A DNA stretch of 27,414 nt from assembly GCA_003132865.1 (NCBI GenBank), contig PKYZ01000358.1, positions 1 through 27,414 on the forward strand, given 5' to 3'. This document shows, in pieces, positions 15,505-22,803 of the stretch. The DNA comes from Bryobacterales bacterium. GTDB lineage: Bacteria; Acidobacteriota; Terriglobia; Bryobacterales; Bryobacteraceae. Numbering within the stretch: the first letter of the stretch is position 1; every line of letters starts with the position of its first letter. Under the pieces are notes generated by a model that worked only from the letters and a program-made list of their open reading frames with translations, was not told the DNA's origin and searched no databases. Made by a program: the position numbers and the translations under genes.

Positions 15505-15605
15505 AGAAGAAGTCAGGGGTCAGGAGTCAGAAGTCAGAATTCCTAGGTCCGGCTTCTGTCTCCTGTCTTCTGACTCCTGTCTTCTGTCTTCTGTCTTCTT
15601 CTTCT
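15505..15605. repeat. Low-complexity direct repeats between smpB and pepA
   Basis: Repeats of the octamer gtcttctg/gtctcctg, preceded by the complementary purine-rich run (gtcaggggtcaggagtcag). The two halves could fold on each other. There is no coding potential. It probably spreads by slippage and recombination. Confidence 0.6.
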
Positions 15606-16082
15606 TCATTGCCTTGCCTTGCTGGCGCGCACCGCGGCGCGCGCTTCGGCTTCCGCCGTGCGGGCGCGTTCGGTCTCCCGCTTGTCGTGCAATTTCTTGC
15701 CCCGCGCCAGGGCCAACTCGCACTTGATGCGGCCGTTCTTCAAATAGACCTTGGTCGGAATCAGCGACAGGCCCTTTTCGCGCGTTTTGCCCAGCAGCTT
15801 ATCGATCTCCCGCCGGTGCAGAAGCAGCTTGCGATTGCGCACCGGCGGATGGTTCTCGCGATTGCCGTAGGCGTACCGGCTGATGTGCGCATTCACCAGC
15901 CAAGCCTCGTTCCGCTCGATCGCGGCATACGCCTCTTTGAGCTGGACCTTGCCCGCGCGGGCGGCCTTGACTTCGGTGCCCGTCAGCACCAAGCCGGCCT
16001 CAAAGCGCTCCATCAGAAAATAGTTATGGCTCGCCGAGCGGTTGTCGCTCAGGATCTTGAAATCGGCTTCTTTTCCGGCCAA
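15606..16082 (-). CDS. smpB: SsrA-binding protein SmpB
   Basis: 158 residues, the normal length. SmpB binds tmRNA and brings it to stalled ribosomes for trans-translation. Family landmarks: [20 protein letters not shown] near 14-33, [68 protein letters not shown] and the basic tail [13 protein letters not shown], which enters the ribosomal decoding centre. The start codon is TTG (16082-16080), not ATG; gagag lies upstream and the family N-terminus fits this position. tmRNA itself is not seen in the window. Confidence 0.95.
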   Translation of the reverse strand: MAGKEADFKILSDNRSASHNYFLMERFEAGLVLTGTEVKAARAGKVQLKEAYAAIERNEAWLVNAHISRYAYGNRENHPPVRNRKLLLHRREIDKLLGKTREKGLSLIPTKVYLKNGRIKCELALARGKKLHDKRETERARTAEAEARAAVRASKARQ

Positions 16083-16166
16083 ATTTTGCTCTCAACGCGG
16101 GGAAGCCCCGCAGCGTCATCCAGATGAAGTAGACTGGAGCACCCGGTTGCCTTTTAATCTTACCAT

Positions 16167-18641
16167 ATGCCCCTCAGTATGCCTGGAACCTACAGAAGCC
16201 TTCCTGTTTTCAGAAGTTTAGCGATTCTGCTCGGGCTGGCGGTGCTCGCTGGGTGCCTGGCGGTTCCGATGACCGCCCGCACGCGCAAAGGCGACAAGTT
16301 CCTGGCCCAGGGCAAGGAACGGGAAGTGCGCAAGGATTGGGATGGGGCTCTGGATTTCTACAACAAAGCCCTCGCCGAAGACCCCACCGATCCCGGCTAC
16401 CAGCTTGAAGTGCACCAAGCCCGCTTCCAGGCATCGCAGGCCCACGTCTCGCAAGGGCTGAAGGCGCGCAAAGAAGGATCGCTCGGGCAAGCATTGGTCG
16501 AGTTCCAGAAGGCGTATGGCATCGACCCCTCTTCGAGCGTGGCCGAGCAAGAGATCAAGACCACCACCCAGATGATCGAGCGGGAGAAAAAAAAAGGCGC
16601 GGATTCGGACACCCGGAGCCTGACGCCGTCCCAACTGGCTAGACGGAACTCGGAACAGAAGCTCGATTCGATGTTGCCGGTGCCGGAGTTGCGCCCGCTC
16701 AACCAGCAGCCCATCAACGTCAAGATGAACGGCCAGCCCACGAAGGTTCTCTTCGAGACGGTGGGCAAACTGGCCAACATCAATGTCTTGTTCGACTCGG
16801 AGTTCAAGGATACCAACAAGCAGTCGATCGAACTCACGGGAGCCACTCTGAATGAGGCCTTGGACTACTTGGCTATCGTGACCAAGACCTTTTGGAAGCC
16901 GCTCTCCGCCAACACCATCTTCGTCACGCAGGACAACACCACCAAGCGCCGCGACTACGAAGAGCAGGTGATGAAGGTCTTTTATCTGACCAACGTAACC
17001 CTGCCCCAGGAGCTGCAGGAGATTGTGACGGCGGTGCGCTCGGTGGCCGACATCCAGCGCCTGTTCGTCTATAACGCGCAGAACGCCATCATCGCGCGCG
17101 GCGAGGCGGATCGCATTGCGCTGGCGGAAAAGATCATCCACGACCTGGACAAGCCCAAGTCGGAAGTGGTGATCGATGTACTGGTCTTGCAGACCAGCAG
17201 CGATATGACGCGGACTTTGGGAGCGGCCCTGAATACCTTGAGCATTCCGGTGAACTTTACACCGCGCAGCAGCATCAGCACGCCAAGTTCGTCGACCTCC
17301 ACCGCTTCCACTTCCACGCCCACCACCAGTGGCACCACCACTACGGGCGGCACTTCGACCGCCTCCACCGCGACTTCCATCCCGCTCGCCTATATCGGCA
17401 AAGTGAACACGGAAGATTTTTCCACGATCTTGCCGTCCGGCACGTTGCAGGCGGTGCTGAGCGACAGCGGCACGCGCGTTTTACAATCTCCGGAACTCCG
17501 GTCGGTGGACAACCAGAAGGCCTCGCTAAAGATCGGCCAGAAGGAGCCTATCGCTTCGGGAAGCTTCCAGTCGGGCGTCGGCGGCGTGGGCATCAACCCG
17601 CTGGTGAATACGCAATTCACTTTCATCGATGTAGGCGTGAACGTGGATCTGACTCCCAAGGTGCACGACAACGGCGAAATATCGATGCATGTGGAGGTCG
17701 AAATCTCGAGCGTGGTGGGCAACGTAAATCTGGGCGGCATCTCACAGCCGATCATCTCCCAGGAGAAAGTGATCCACGATATCCGCATGAAGGACGGCGA
17801 AGTCAACCTGCTGGGCGGGTTGAAGCAATCGCAGGACAGTACCACCCTGACCGGTATTCCAGGACTCTCCAGCATCCCGGTGATCAAATGGCTGTTCAGC
17901 AGCAAACAGGTAAGCAAGAGCTCACAGGAACTGCTGATTGCACTGATTCCGCACATCGTGCGGCGGCCCGATTACACCGAAGAAGAGATGCGCACCATCG
18001 CGGTCGGCAATGCCACGGTGGTGAAGCTGAACTACGCGCACCCGCAGACGGACGGCGAGCCGGCGCAGAAGGCCGGCATTCCGCCTAATCCCGGCGCGTC
18101 ATTGGTGACACCGCCAACTTCTTCCGTTAATCCTCCGGCCGCGCCGCCGGTCGCCGCGCCGCAGCCGCCCGCCACGCCGCCAGCCACTCCGGCCGCGCCG
18201 CCAGCCGCTTCGGCCATGCCGCCAGCCAACGCACTGGTCAACTTTGTGCCGGCCCACGTGGAGACTATAATGGGCCAATCGTTCAACGTGAACTTGGTCA
18301 TGGCAAATGCCACGGATCTGTTTTCCGCGCCCCTGCAGATCAAGTACGATCCCAAGGTGCTGAAGCTCACCGACGTGGTACAAGGCAGTCTGATGTCCAG
18401 CGACGGCCAGCAGGTGACCTTCACCAAGAATATCCTCAACGACACCGGCGAGGCCGATATCACTCTGAACCGCCTTCCGGGCACTGGCGGCGTCACCGGC
18501 TCGGGCATGCTGCTCACGCTCTCGTTCACTACCCTGGCGCGCGACACTACCAGCGTTTCGATCCCGGCCTTCAGTCCCAGCAACTCGCAAGGCCAACCCA
18601 TATCCAACTCCTCGCCGCTTCTGACGGTTACTGTGAGGTAA
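16167..18641 (+). CDS. Secretin-family outer-membrane protein (type II secretion/type IV pilus-like) with C-terminal cohesin domain
   Basis: 824 residues. A lipoprotein signal ends LAVLAGC (Cys30). Residues about 40-135 are TPR-like (KDWDGALDFYNKALAEDPTD, GSLGQALVEFQKAYGIDP). An STN/secretin N0-like domain is at about 185-258 and an N1-like domain at about 265-345 (VMKVFYLTNVTLPQELQEIV). A Ser/Thr-rich loop fills about 365-412. The secretin core is at about 425-600, with VLQSPELRSVDNQKASLKIG and IPGLSSIPVIKWLF and the ending SSQELLIALIPHIVRR. A Pro/Ala linker (about 636-688) leads to a cohesin-type beta-sandwich (about 690-824: PAHVETIMGQSFNVNL, APLQIKYDPKVLKLTDV). The protein would form a gated outer-membrane ring; the cohesin part could be a surface or periplasmic docking module. 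It is followed after 3 bases by a pseudopilin gene, so the three genes form an operon. The ATG at 16167 has no clear Shine-Dalgarno. Confidence 0.9.
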   Translation: MPLSMPGTYRSLPVFRSLAILLGLAVLAGCLAVPMTARTRKGDKFLAQGKEREVRKDWDGALDFYNKALAEDPTDPGYQLEVHQARFQASQAHVSQGLKARKEGSLGQALVEFQKAYGIDPSSSVAEQEIKTTTQMIEREKKKGADSDTRSLTPSQLARRNSEQKLDSMLPVPELRPLNQQPINVKMNGQPTKVLFETVGKLANINVLFDSEFKDTNKQSIELTGATLNEALDYLAIVTKTFWKPLSANTIFVTQDNTTKRRDYEEQVMKVFYLTNVTLPQELQEIVTAVRSVADIQRLFVYNAQNAIIARGEADRIALAEKIIHDLDKPKSEVVIDVLVLQTSSDMTRTLGAALNTLSIPVNFTPRSSISTPSSSTSTASTSTPTTSGTTTTGGTSTASTATSIPLAYIGKVNTEDFSTILPSGTLQAVLSDSGTRVLQSPELRSVDNQKASLKIGQKEPIASGSFQSGVGGVGINPLVNTQFTFIDVGVNVDLTPKVHDNGEISMHVEVEISSVVGNVNLGGISQPIISQEKVIHDIRMKDGEVNLLGGLKQSQDSTTLTGIPGLSSIPVIKWLFSSKQVSKSSQELLIALIPHIVRRPDYTEEEMRTIAVGNATVVKLNYAHPQTDGEPAQKAGIPPNPGASLVTPPTSSVNPPAAPPVAAPQPPATPPATPAAPPAASAMPPANALVNFVPAHVETIMGQSFNVNLVMANATDLFSAPLQIKYDPKVLKLTDVVQGSLMSSDGQQVTFTKNILNDTGEADITLNRLPGTGGVTGSGMLLTLSFTTLARDTTSVSIPAFSPSNSQGQPISNSSPLLTVTVR

Positions 18642-18644
18642 GGG

Positions 18645-19109
18645 ATGAGACGCAAGAATCAGAGGGGACTGACTTTGGTGGAACTGGTGGTGGCTTTCTC
18701 GATCATGCTGATCCTGACCACCATGGCCGTACCGTTGGCCCGTTCCAGGGTGCGCATCGAGCGCGAGAAGGAGTTGCGCTGGGCGGAGCGCGAAATCCGC
18801 GCGGCCATCGACAAATACAAGGACTACGCGGATGCCGGCTATCTCGGCCAGCAGAAGCTGGATTCCGATAACTTCCCGGACAAGCTGGAGACCCTGGTGG
18901 AAGGCGTCAAGCTGCAAGGCCAGGTGGATAAGAAGATCCGGTTCCTGAGACGAATCCCCAAGGACCCCTTCACCAACTCCACCGACTGGGGAATGCGCAG
19001 CACCAAGGACGACCCAACCTCCAATAGCTGGGGTGGGCAGAACGTCTTCGATGTTTATACCAAGACCACGGAAAAGGCGCCGGATGGAACCAATTACTCC
19101 GACTGGTAG
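18645..19109 (+). CDS. Type II secretion pseudopilin-like protein, first of pair
   Basis: 154 residues. A short basic leader MRRKNQRG is followed by the prepilin signature G|LTLVELVVAFSIMLILTTMAVP, with Glu at position +5 after the cleavage site, then a hydrophobic helix. The mature part has GspG-like features (EREIRAAIDKYKDYADAGYL, IPKDPFTNSTDW) and ends DGTNYSDW. It would be processed by a prepilin peptidase and built into a periplasmic pseudopilus working with the secretin encoded just upstream. No peptidase, ATPase or platform gene is in the window. Its 3' end overlaps the second pseudopilin gene by 26 bases. Confidence 0.87.
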   Translation: MRRKNQRGLTLVELVVAFSIMLILTTMAVPLARSRVRIEREKELRWAEREIRAAIDKYKDYADAGYLGQQKLDSDNFPDKLETLVEGVKLQGQVDKKIRFLRRIPKDPFTNSTDWGMRSTKDDPTSNSWGGQNVFDVYTKTTEKAPDGTNYSDW

Positions 19110-19521
19110 AAAGCGCGCGGGACTGGAGTTGCGCCGCCGCGAGTTCGGCTTCACCATGGTCGAACTGATGATCGTCATGGCGATCATCGTGATCCTGGTG
19201 TCGCTCGCCATTCCGCAATATCAAAAGGCGTTGATCCGGTCGAAAGAGAGCGTGCTCAAGAACAACCTGTTCACCTTGCGGCAGGTGATCGACGAGTATA
19301 CTTACGACAAGCAGAAAGCGCCGCAATCGCTCCAGGATCTGGTGGCCGCCGGTTACCTGCGCGACATCCCCATGGATCCCATCACGGGCTCGAATCAGAC
19401 CTGGCACACGATCATGGAAGATGCGCTGCAGAGCGTCAATCAGACCGAGCCGGGGATCTTCGACGTGAAGAGCGGATCGGATAAGGAGGGCCTGGACGGC
19501 ACGCCTTACGCAGATTGGTAG
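19084..19521 (+). CDS. Type II secretion pseudopilin GspG-like protein, second of pair
   Basis: 145 residues from the ATG at 19084, which overlaps the upstream gene by 26 bases; the frame is also open from 19033. A 22-residue leader ending RRREFG precedes the cleavage motif G|FTMVELMIVMAIIVILVSLA, with Glu at +5. The mature body has KNNLFTLRQVIDEYTYDKQK, SLQDLVAAGYLRDIPMDPIT, and the end DGTPYADW, nearly the same tail as the first pseudopilin. This suggests a duplication or a shared docking tail. The role is the same as for the upstream gene: subunit of a secretin-linked pseudopilus. The leader length is longer than usual, so the true start is uncertain. Confidence 0.87.
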   Translation: MEPITPTGRKRAGLELRRREFGFTMVELMIVMAIIVILVSLAIPQYQKALIRSKESVLKNNLFTLRQVIDEYTYDKQKAPQSLQDLVAAGYLRDIPMDPITGSNQTWHTIMEDALQSVNQTEPGIFDVKSGSDKEGLDGTPYADW

Positions 19522-19528
19522 CGGGGGG

Positions 19529-19561
19529 CGAACTTCGCTCGCCGGGGCTGGTGGATAGTGG
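19529..19561 (+). repeat. Dispersed repeat (gagcttcgctcgcc-ggctggtgg family), copy 2
   Basis: aacttcgctcgccggggctg followed by gtggatagtgg, closely matching 13941-13972. It lies between the convergent pseudopilin and aquaporin genes. Confidence 0.6.
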
Positions 19562-19569
19562 TTGTGCAA

Positions 19570-20307
19570 CTATGCGCTGGCGGCTCTATTTCGCGGGGTT
19601 TCCTCCGCGGCGAGCCATGGATAGGCCAGACCGGCTATCGACGCCCCTATGATCGGCACTATCCAGAATAGCCAGAGCTGTTGCAGCGCCCATCCGCCCA
19701 CCACCACCGCCGGACCCGTGCTGCGCGCCGGGTTCACCGACAGGTTGGTGACCGGGATGCCGATCAGGTGGATCAGCGTCAGCCCCAAGCCGATGGCGAT
19801 CGGCGCAAAGCCCGCGGGGACACCTCGCTTATCCGTGGCGCCCAGGATGATCATCAGGAACATGAAAGTGAGCACGCCCTCGGCCAGGATCGCCGATTCC
19901 AGGGAGTAACCGCCGGGGGAGTGGTCGCCAAAGCCATTGGCCGCGAAACCGCCGGGGCTGAACCCGGGCTTGCCGCTGGCAATGGCGTACAGCACGCCGC
20001 TGGCCACGATGGCCCCCAGTACCTGCACGGCAATGTAAGCCAGCACATTGCTCCAGGGGAAACGCTTGGCCACCGCCAGACCGATAGTGACGGCGGGATT
20101 TAAATGGCATCCGGAAATGTGGCCGATGGCGAACGCCATGGTCATGACCGTCAGGCCAAAAGCCAGCGCCACACCGGCGAATCCGATACCCAATTGCGGG
20201 AATGCGGCCGCCAGAACTGCGGCGCCACAGCCGCCAAAAACCAGCCAGAACGTGCCGAGAAACTCGGCGCTCATACGCTTCATCAACGGCATCTGCTCGA
20301 ACGACAT
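19570..20307 (-). CDS. aqpZ: Aquaporin Z, MIP family water channel
   Basis: 245 residues with six membrane segments. Both pore NPA boxes are present: [17 protein letters not shown] and [14 protein letters not shown]. The sequence follows E. coli AqpZ closely ([57 protein letters not shown]). The selectivity filter residues read F50, H180, L189 and R195; E. coli AqpZ has Thr where Leu189 stands. I chose the ATG at 20307 because ggagg lies seven bases before it; the frame is open to 20334 without that support. It stands alone, convergent with the pseudopilin operon. Confidence 0.94.
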   Translation of the reverse strand: MSFEQMPLMKRMSAEFLGTFWLVFGGCGAAVLAAAFPQLGIGFAGVALAFGLTVMTMAFAIGHISGCHLNPAVTIGLAVAKRFPWSNVLAYIAVQVLGAIVASGVLYAIASGKPGFSPGGFAANGFGDHSPGGYSLESAILAEGVLTFMFLMIILGATDKRGVPAGFAPIAIGLGLTLIHLIGIPVTNLSVNPARSTGPAVVVGGWALQQLWLFWIVPIIGASIAGLAYPWLAAEETPRNRAASA

Positions 20308-20596
20308 CTGCTTGCCTCCGCGGAGACCCATCATCGCATGTCATCGCATACATCGTTGCAATCGCGTCAAGGTGTTTTTTGAACAATTTGGCGGCTGTGT
20401 ACCCGGAGTGCTAGAGTATTTTGAAGGAAACAAACGGCGCGCCGCCGGAGTACCGGAAGTATGCCGCGCGATTCCGTACCGCCTGCTAAGCCCACGCGCC
20501 GGGACAACGCCCGCCGGCCGGTCTCAAGGCTGAGACTGCGGCCCGTGCGTGGCCGCCAGTACACCTCGGGCGCCGGACAAAACTAGGAGACCGAAA

Positions 20597-21736
20597 GTGA
20601 TCGAGAAATTACACCAATTCATCGTACGCGCCGCGCTGGTGGCAGCTTGCGGGAACACCCTGCTTTACCCACAGGCGCCCGGCGGCGCAGCCAAGCCGCA
20701 GTCCGACGTCTTGATATTCACCGATGGCGAGAAGCTCATCGGCCAGCTTAAGAGCGCCAAGGGCGATTCCGTCGTTTTCAAGAGCGACATGGCAGGGGAA
20801 GTTACCGTGGCCTGGAGCAAGATTCAGGAGCTGCGCACGTCGCGTCCGTTTGCCGTCATTGGCAAGAATGCGAAGCTCCGCAGACACATGGATGTCAGCC
20901 AGGTGCCGCAGGGCAACGTCGCCATGACGGATCAGAAGATCGCCGTCCAAGCCGCGGCTGGCGCGCCGCGCACGGTTCCCGTGGCAGATGCGGGCTTTGT
21001 GGTCGGGCAGCCCGAGTTTGAGAAGGCCATGAACCGCGAAGCCGGCTTTTTCCAAGACTGGGGCGGTGCGGTCACCGCGGGAGTCAGCGTGGTGCAGGCC
21101 ACCCAGGAGGCCCGCACATTCACCGGGGGGATTGCCCTGGCGCGGAACGAGCCTACCGAGAGCTGGCTGAATCCCAGCAACCGCACGCTGTTCGATTTCA
21201 GCGCCGCCTACGGGAAGGTCAGTCAGCCTCGCTTGCCCGACATTAAAACTGCCATCTATCACGGCGACGCGGAAGAGGACAGATACTTCTCGCCGCGCCT
21301 GTTCGGATTTGGCCAGGCGGCCTTCGACCACAACTACTCGCAAGGCCTCGACCTGCAACAGATGTACGGCGGCGGGCTGGGCTGGACTACATACAAGACC
21401 GAAGCGGCGGAGATCGATCTCAAGGCCGCGATTTCTTATATCCACCAGACCTTCAGCGCCGGCTCCAACCAGAGCCTGGTAGGATCCACCTTCGCCGAAA
21501 CCTACACGCGCAAGTTTCAACATGGCATCCTGCTTAACGAGCAGGTCTCCACTACGCCGGCGTGGAACAACACCAGCGCGTATTTCGCGACCGGCAGCGT
21601 CGGCCTGACTCTTCCGGTACACAAACGCTTGAGCATGGCGCTGACGTCGGCGGATACTTTCCTGAACGATCCGCCACCCGGTTTCCGGAAGAACTCCTTC
21701 CAGTTCACCGCCGGCCTGACGTACGCGCTCAAATAG
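20597..21736 (+). CDS. DUF481 family outer-membrane beta-barrel-type protein
   Basis: 379 residues from a GTG start at 20597, supported by aggaga six bases before it. The frame is open from 20549 but without a ribosome site. An N-terminal hydrophobic export signal (about 1-30) is followed by a small domain SDVLIFTDGEKLIGQLKSAK and SVVFKSDMAGEVTVAWSKIQ, typical of the N-part of these proteins. From about 165 comes a DUF481/YdiY-like barrel (GGAVTAGVSVVQATQEARTF, YHGDAEEDRYFSPRLFGFGQ, FDHNYSQGLDLQQMYGGGLG) ending FQFTAGLTYALK with an odd, non-aromatic last residue. Function is unknown; such proteins are predicted outer-membrane barrels. The 289-bp gap upstream (20308-20596) holds no gene. Confidence 0.82.
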   Translation: MIEKLHQFIVRAALVAACGNTLLYPQAPGGAAKPQSDVLIFTDGEKLIGQLKSAKGDSVVFKSDMAGEVTVAWSKIQELRTSRPFAVIGKNAKLRRHMDVSQVPQGNVAMTDQKIAVQAAAGAPRTVPVADAGFVVGQPEFEKAMNREAGFFQDWGGAVTAGVSVVQATQEARTFTGGIALARNEPTESWLNPSNRTLFDFSAAYGKVSQPRLPDIKTAIYHGDAEEDRYFSPRLFGFGQAAFDHNYSQGLDLQQMYGGGLGWTTYKTEAAEIDLKAAISYIHQTFSAGSNQSLVGSTFAETYTRKFQHGILLNEQVSTTPAWNNTSAYFATGSVGLTLPVHKRLSMALTSADTFLNDPPPGFRKNSFQFTAGLTYALK

Positions 21737-21748
21737 ATGGGCTAATAC

Positions 21749-21815
21749 GTGGGGCGGACCTCCAGGTCTGCGCGGGTCCTCCTGGACCTGCGCGGGGTGG
21801 CGAGCGAAGCTCGCC
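21749..21815. repeat. Composite palindromic repeat, copy 2, plus hairpin
   Basis: 21749-21794 is the inverted, diverged copy of the composite repeat at 2553-2594 (gtggggcggacctccaggtc, then a gggtcctcctggacc hairpin). It is followed at 21799-21815 by the perfect hairpin ggcgagc-gaa-gctcgcc. It lies between convergent genes and could act as a bidirectional terminator-like structure, though without T-runs. Confidence 0.65.
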
Positions 21816-21839
21816 TTAAAGGGTTGCTGCGGTCCTCCC

Positions 21840-22220
21840 TTACGCGCCCAGGGCCATCGTTTGCGGCGCCCTTTGTAGGAGCCGAGGCGCCCGAAAGGGC
21901 TGAAACCGGTATCCCACACTGAAGATGGTCTCGATATAGGTGCCGCTGTGCTCGCCCAATTTCTTGCGCAGCCGGCGGATGTGCACGTCCAGCGTGCGGG
22001 TGCGGATCTGGTTGCTGTAGCCCCACACGCGCAACAGCAGCGTTTCGCGGGTGACCACCTCTCCGGCGTTCAGAATCAGCAGTGCCAGCAGGTCGTACTC
22101 CTTGCGGGTCAGTCCCAGCGGTTTGGTGTCCAGCATTGCGGTCTTGTGCTCGAAATCCATGTCCAGGTGTTGGTCATGATAGCGTTGCTCGTGCGTCGCG
22201 GTAATCTGAAACGGTCCCAT
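21840..22220 (-). CDS. Stand-alone OmpR/PhoB-type winged-helix DNA-binding protein
   Basis: 126 residues from the ATG at 22220, fixed by aaggagat eight bases upstream. Nearly the whole protein is a Trans_reg_C winged helix: LGLTRKEYDLLALLILNAGE, VVTRETLLLRVWGY, then the recognition helix TRTLDVHIRRLRKKLGE and the wing YIETIFSVGYRFQPF. The receiver domain that normally precedes it is absent; only about 30 residues (MGPFQITATHEQRYHDQHLD and on) come first. It is therefore a one-domain transcription regulator, not controlled by Asp phosphorylation in itself. No histidine kinase is near. Three gtaaa repeats upstream may be its own binding site. It may also be the surviving part of a former response regulator. 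Confidence 0.88.
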   Translation of the reverse strand: MGPFQITATHEQRYHDQHLDMDFEHKTAMLDTKPLGLTRKEYDLLALLILNAGEVVTRETLLLRVWGYSNQIRTRTLDVHIRRLRKKLGEHSGTYIETIFSVGYRFQPFRAPRLLQRAPQTMALGA

Positions 22221-22293
22221 CCAAAAATCTCCTTTAAGCGTTTCGCCTATACTGATGCTACGGACGACGGGGGTGGGAGGTGGTTTGGGTTCT

Positions 22294-22318
22294 GTAAAAA
22301 TTTGGTAAAAGGTGTAAA
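22294..22318 (-). promoter_or_regulatory. Three TTTAC direct repeats upstream of the winged-helix gene
   Basis: On the minus strand TTTAC occurs three times (plus-strand gtaaa at 22294-22298, 22305-22309, 22314-22318), spaced 11 and 9 bases, about one helical turn apart. OmpR/PhoB-type regulators bind such tandem half-sites, so autoregulation is plausible. About 75-100 bases upstream of the ATG. Confidence 0.35.
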
Positions 22319-22405
22319 CAGGCGGTTTTTTAAGCTGGAACGTACCGTTCGACACAGATTTCCCGGGACCGCTCCCGCGTTTTCGCCACATCATAGGCGA
22401 GTTGC

Positions 22406-22760
22406 ATGCGGACCGGTAAGACCCTACAAGGCCTTCCTCCCTGCGTGCGGAACGCTGTTTTCAAGCAGGTGAAATTCTTTTTGGCAGGCCCGCGGCAACA
22501 GAGTGGCGCTTCTATTTCCTCATCCGGGATGACATCTACTACATCGTGGACATCATCCCGCATCCGAAATAATGCCGGTGGCTCAAACGGAAACGCCGAT
22601 CTTGGCGGCTCTGCTAGCCCCACAAGATCTCGGCAAAGTGGCGGTTGATCCACACTCATTGACCGCTCCGATTTTCCCTCAAGAAACACGTATTCCCCGG
22701 AATGGAATCCCGCTGACAGATGTCCCACAGAAAATGGAGTACATCATCCCACTGAACCTG
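22406..22760 (+). other. Unassigned coding remnants in the gap before the asparaginase gene
   Basis: This describes the 583-bp gap 22221-22803 apart from the regulator's upstream sites. A frame beginning at 22406 reads VRNAVFKQVKFFLAGP; after an apparent shift near 22490 another reads TEWRFYFLIRDDIYYIVDII and PHPK, ending at 22572. Overlapping that stop (taatg), an ATG at 22572 opens 81 codons (MPVAQTETPILAALLAPQDL, then PQETRIPRNGIPLTDVPQ). The pieces look protein-like, but I cannot name a family. A small two-gene unit in decay, such as a toxin-antitoxin pair, is only a guess. Confidence 0.25.
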
Positions 22761-22803
22761 TGCCATAATGGCTCATTCAAACGGGTGGCAGGTGGAGCGG
22801 AAG

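Noticed and set aside
15505..15605. CRISPR-like array
   Set aside because: Units are about 8 bases, adjacent and without spacers, so this is simple-sequence repeat.
16097..16111. Hairpin gcgggg-aag-ccccgc upstream of smpB as a terminator
   Set aside because: Only a 6-bp stem, no T-run on either strand, and it lies between divergent genes where no terminator is expected.
20609..21919. 436-codon minus-strand frame opposite the DUF481 gene
   Set aside because: No recognisable domain; runs through repeat DNA at 21749-21815, while the plus strand has a ribosome site and export signal.
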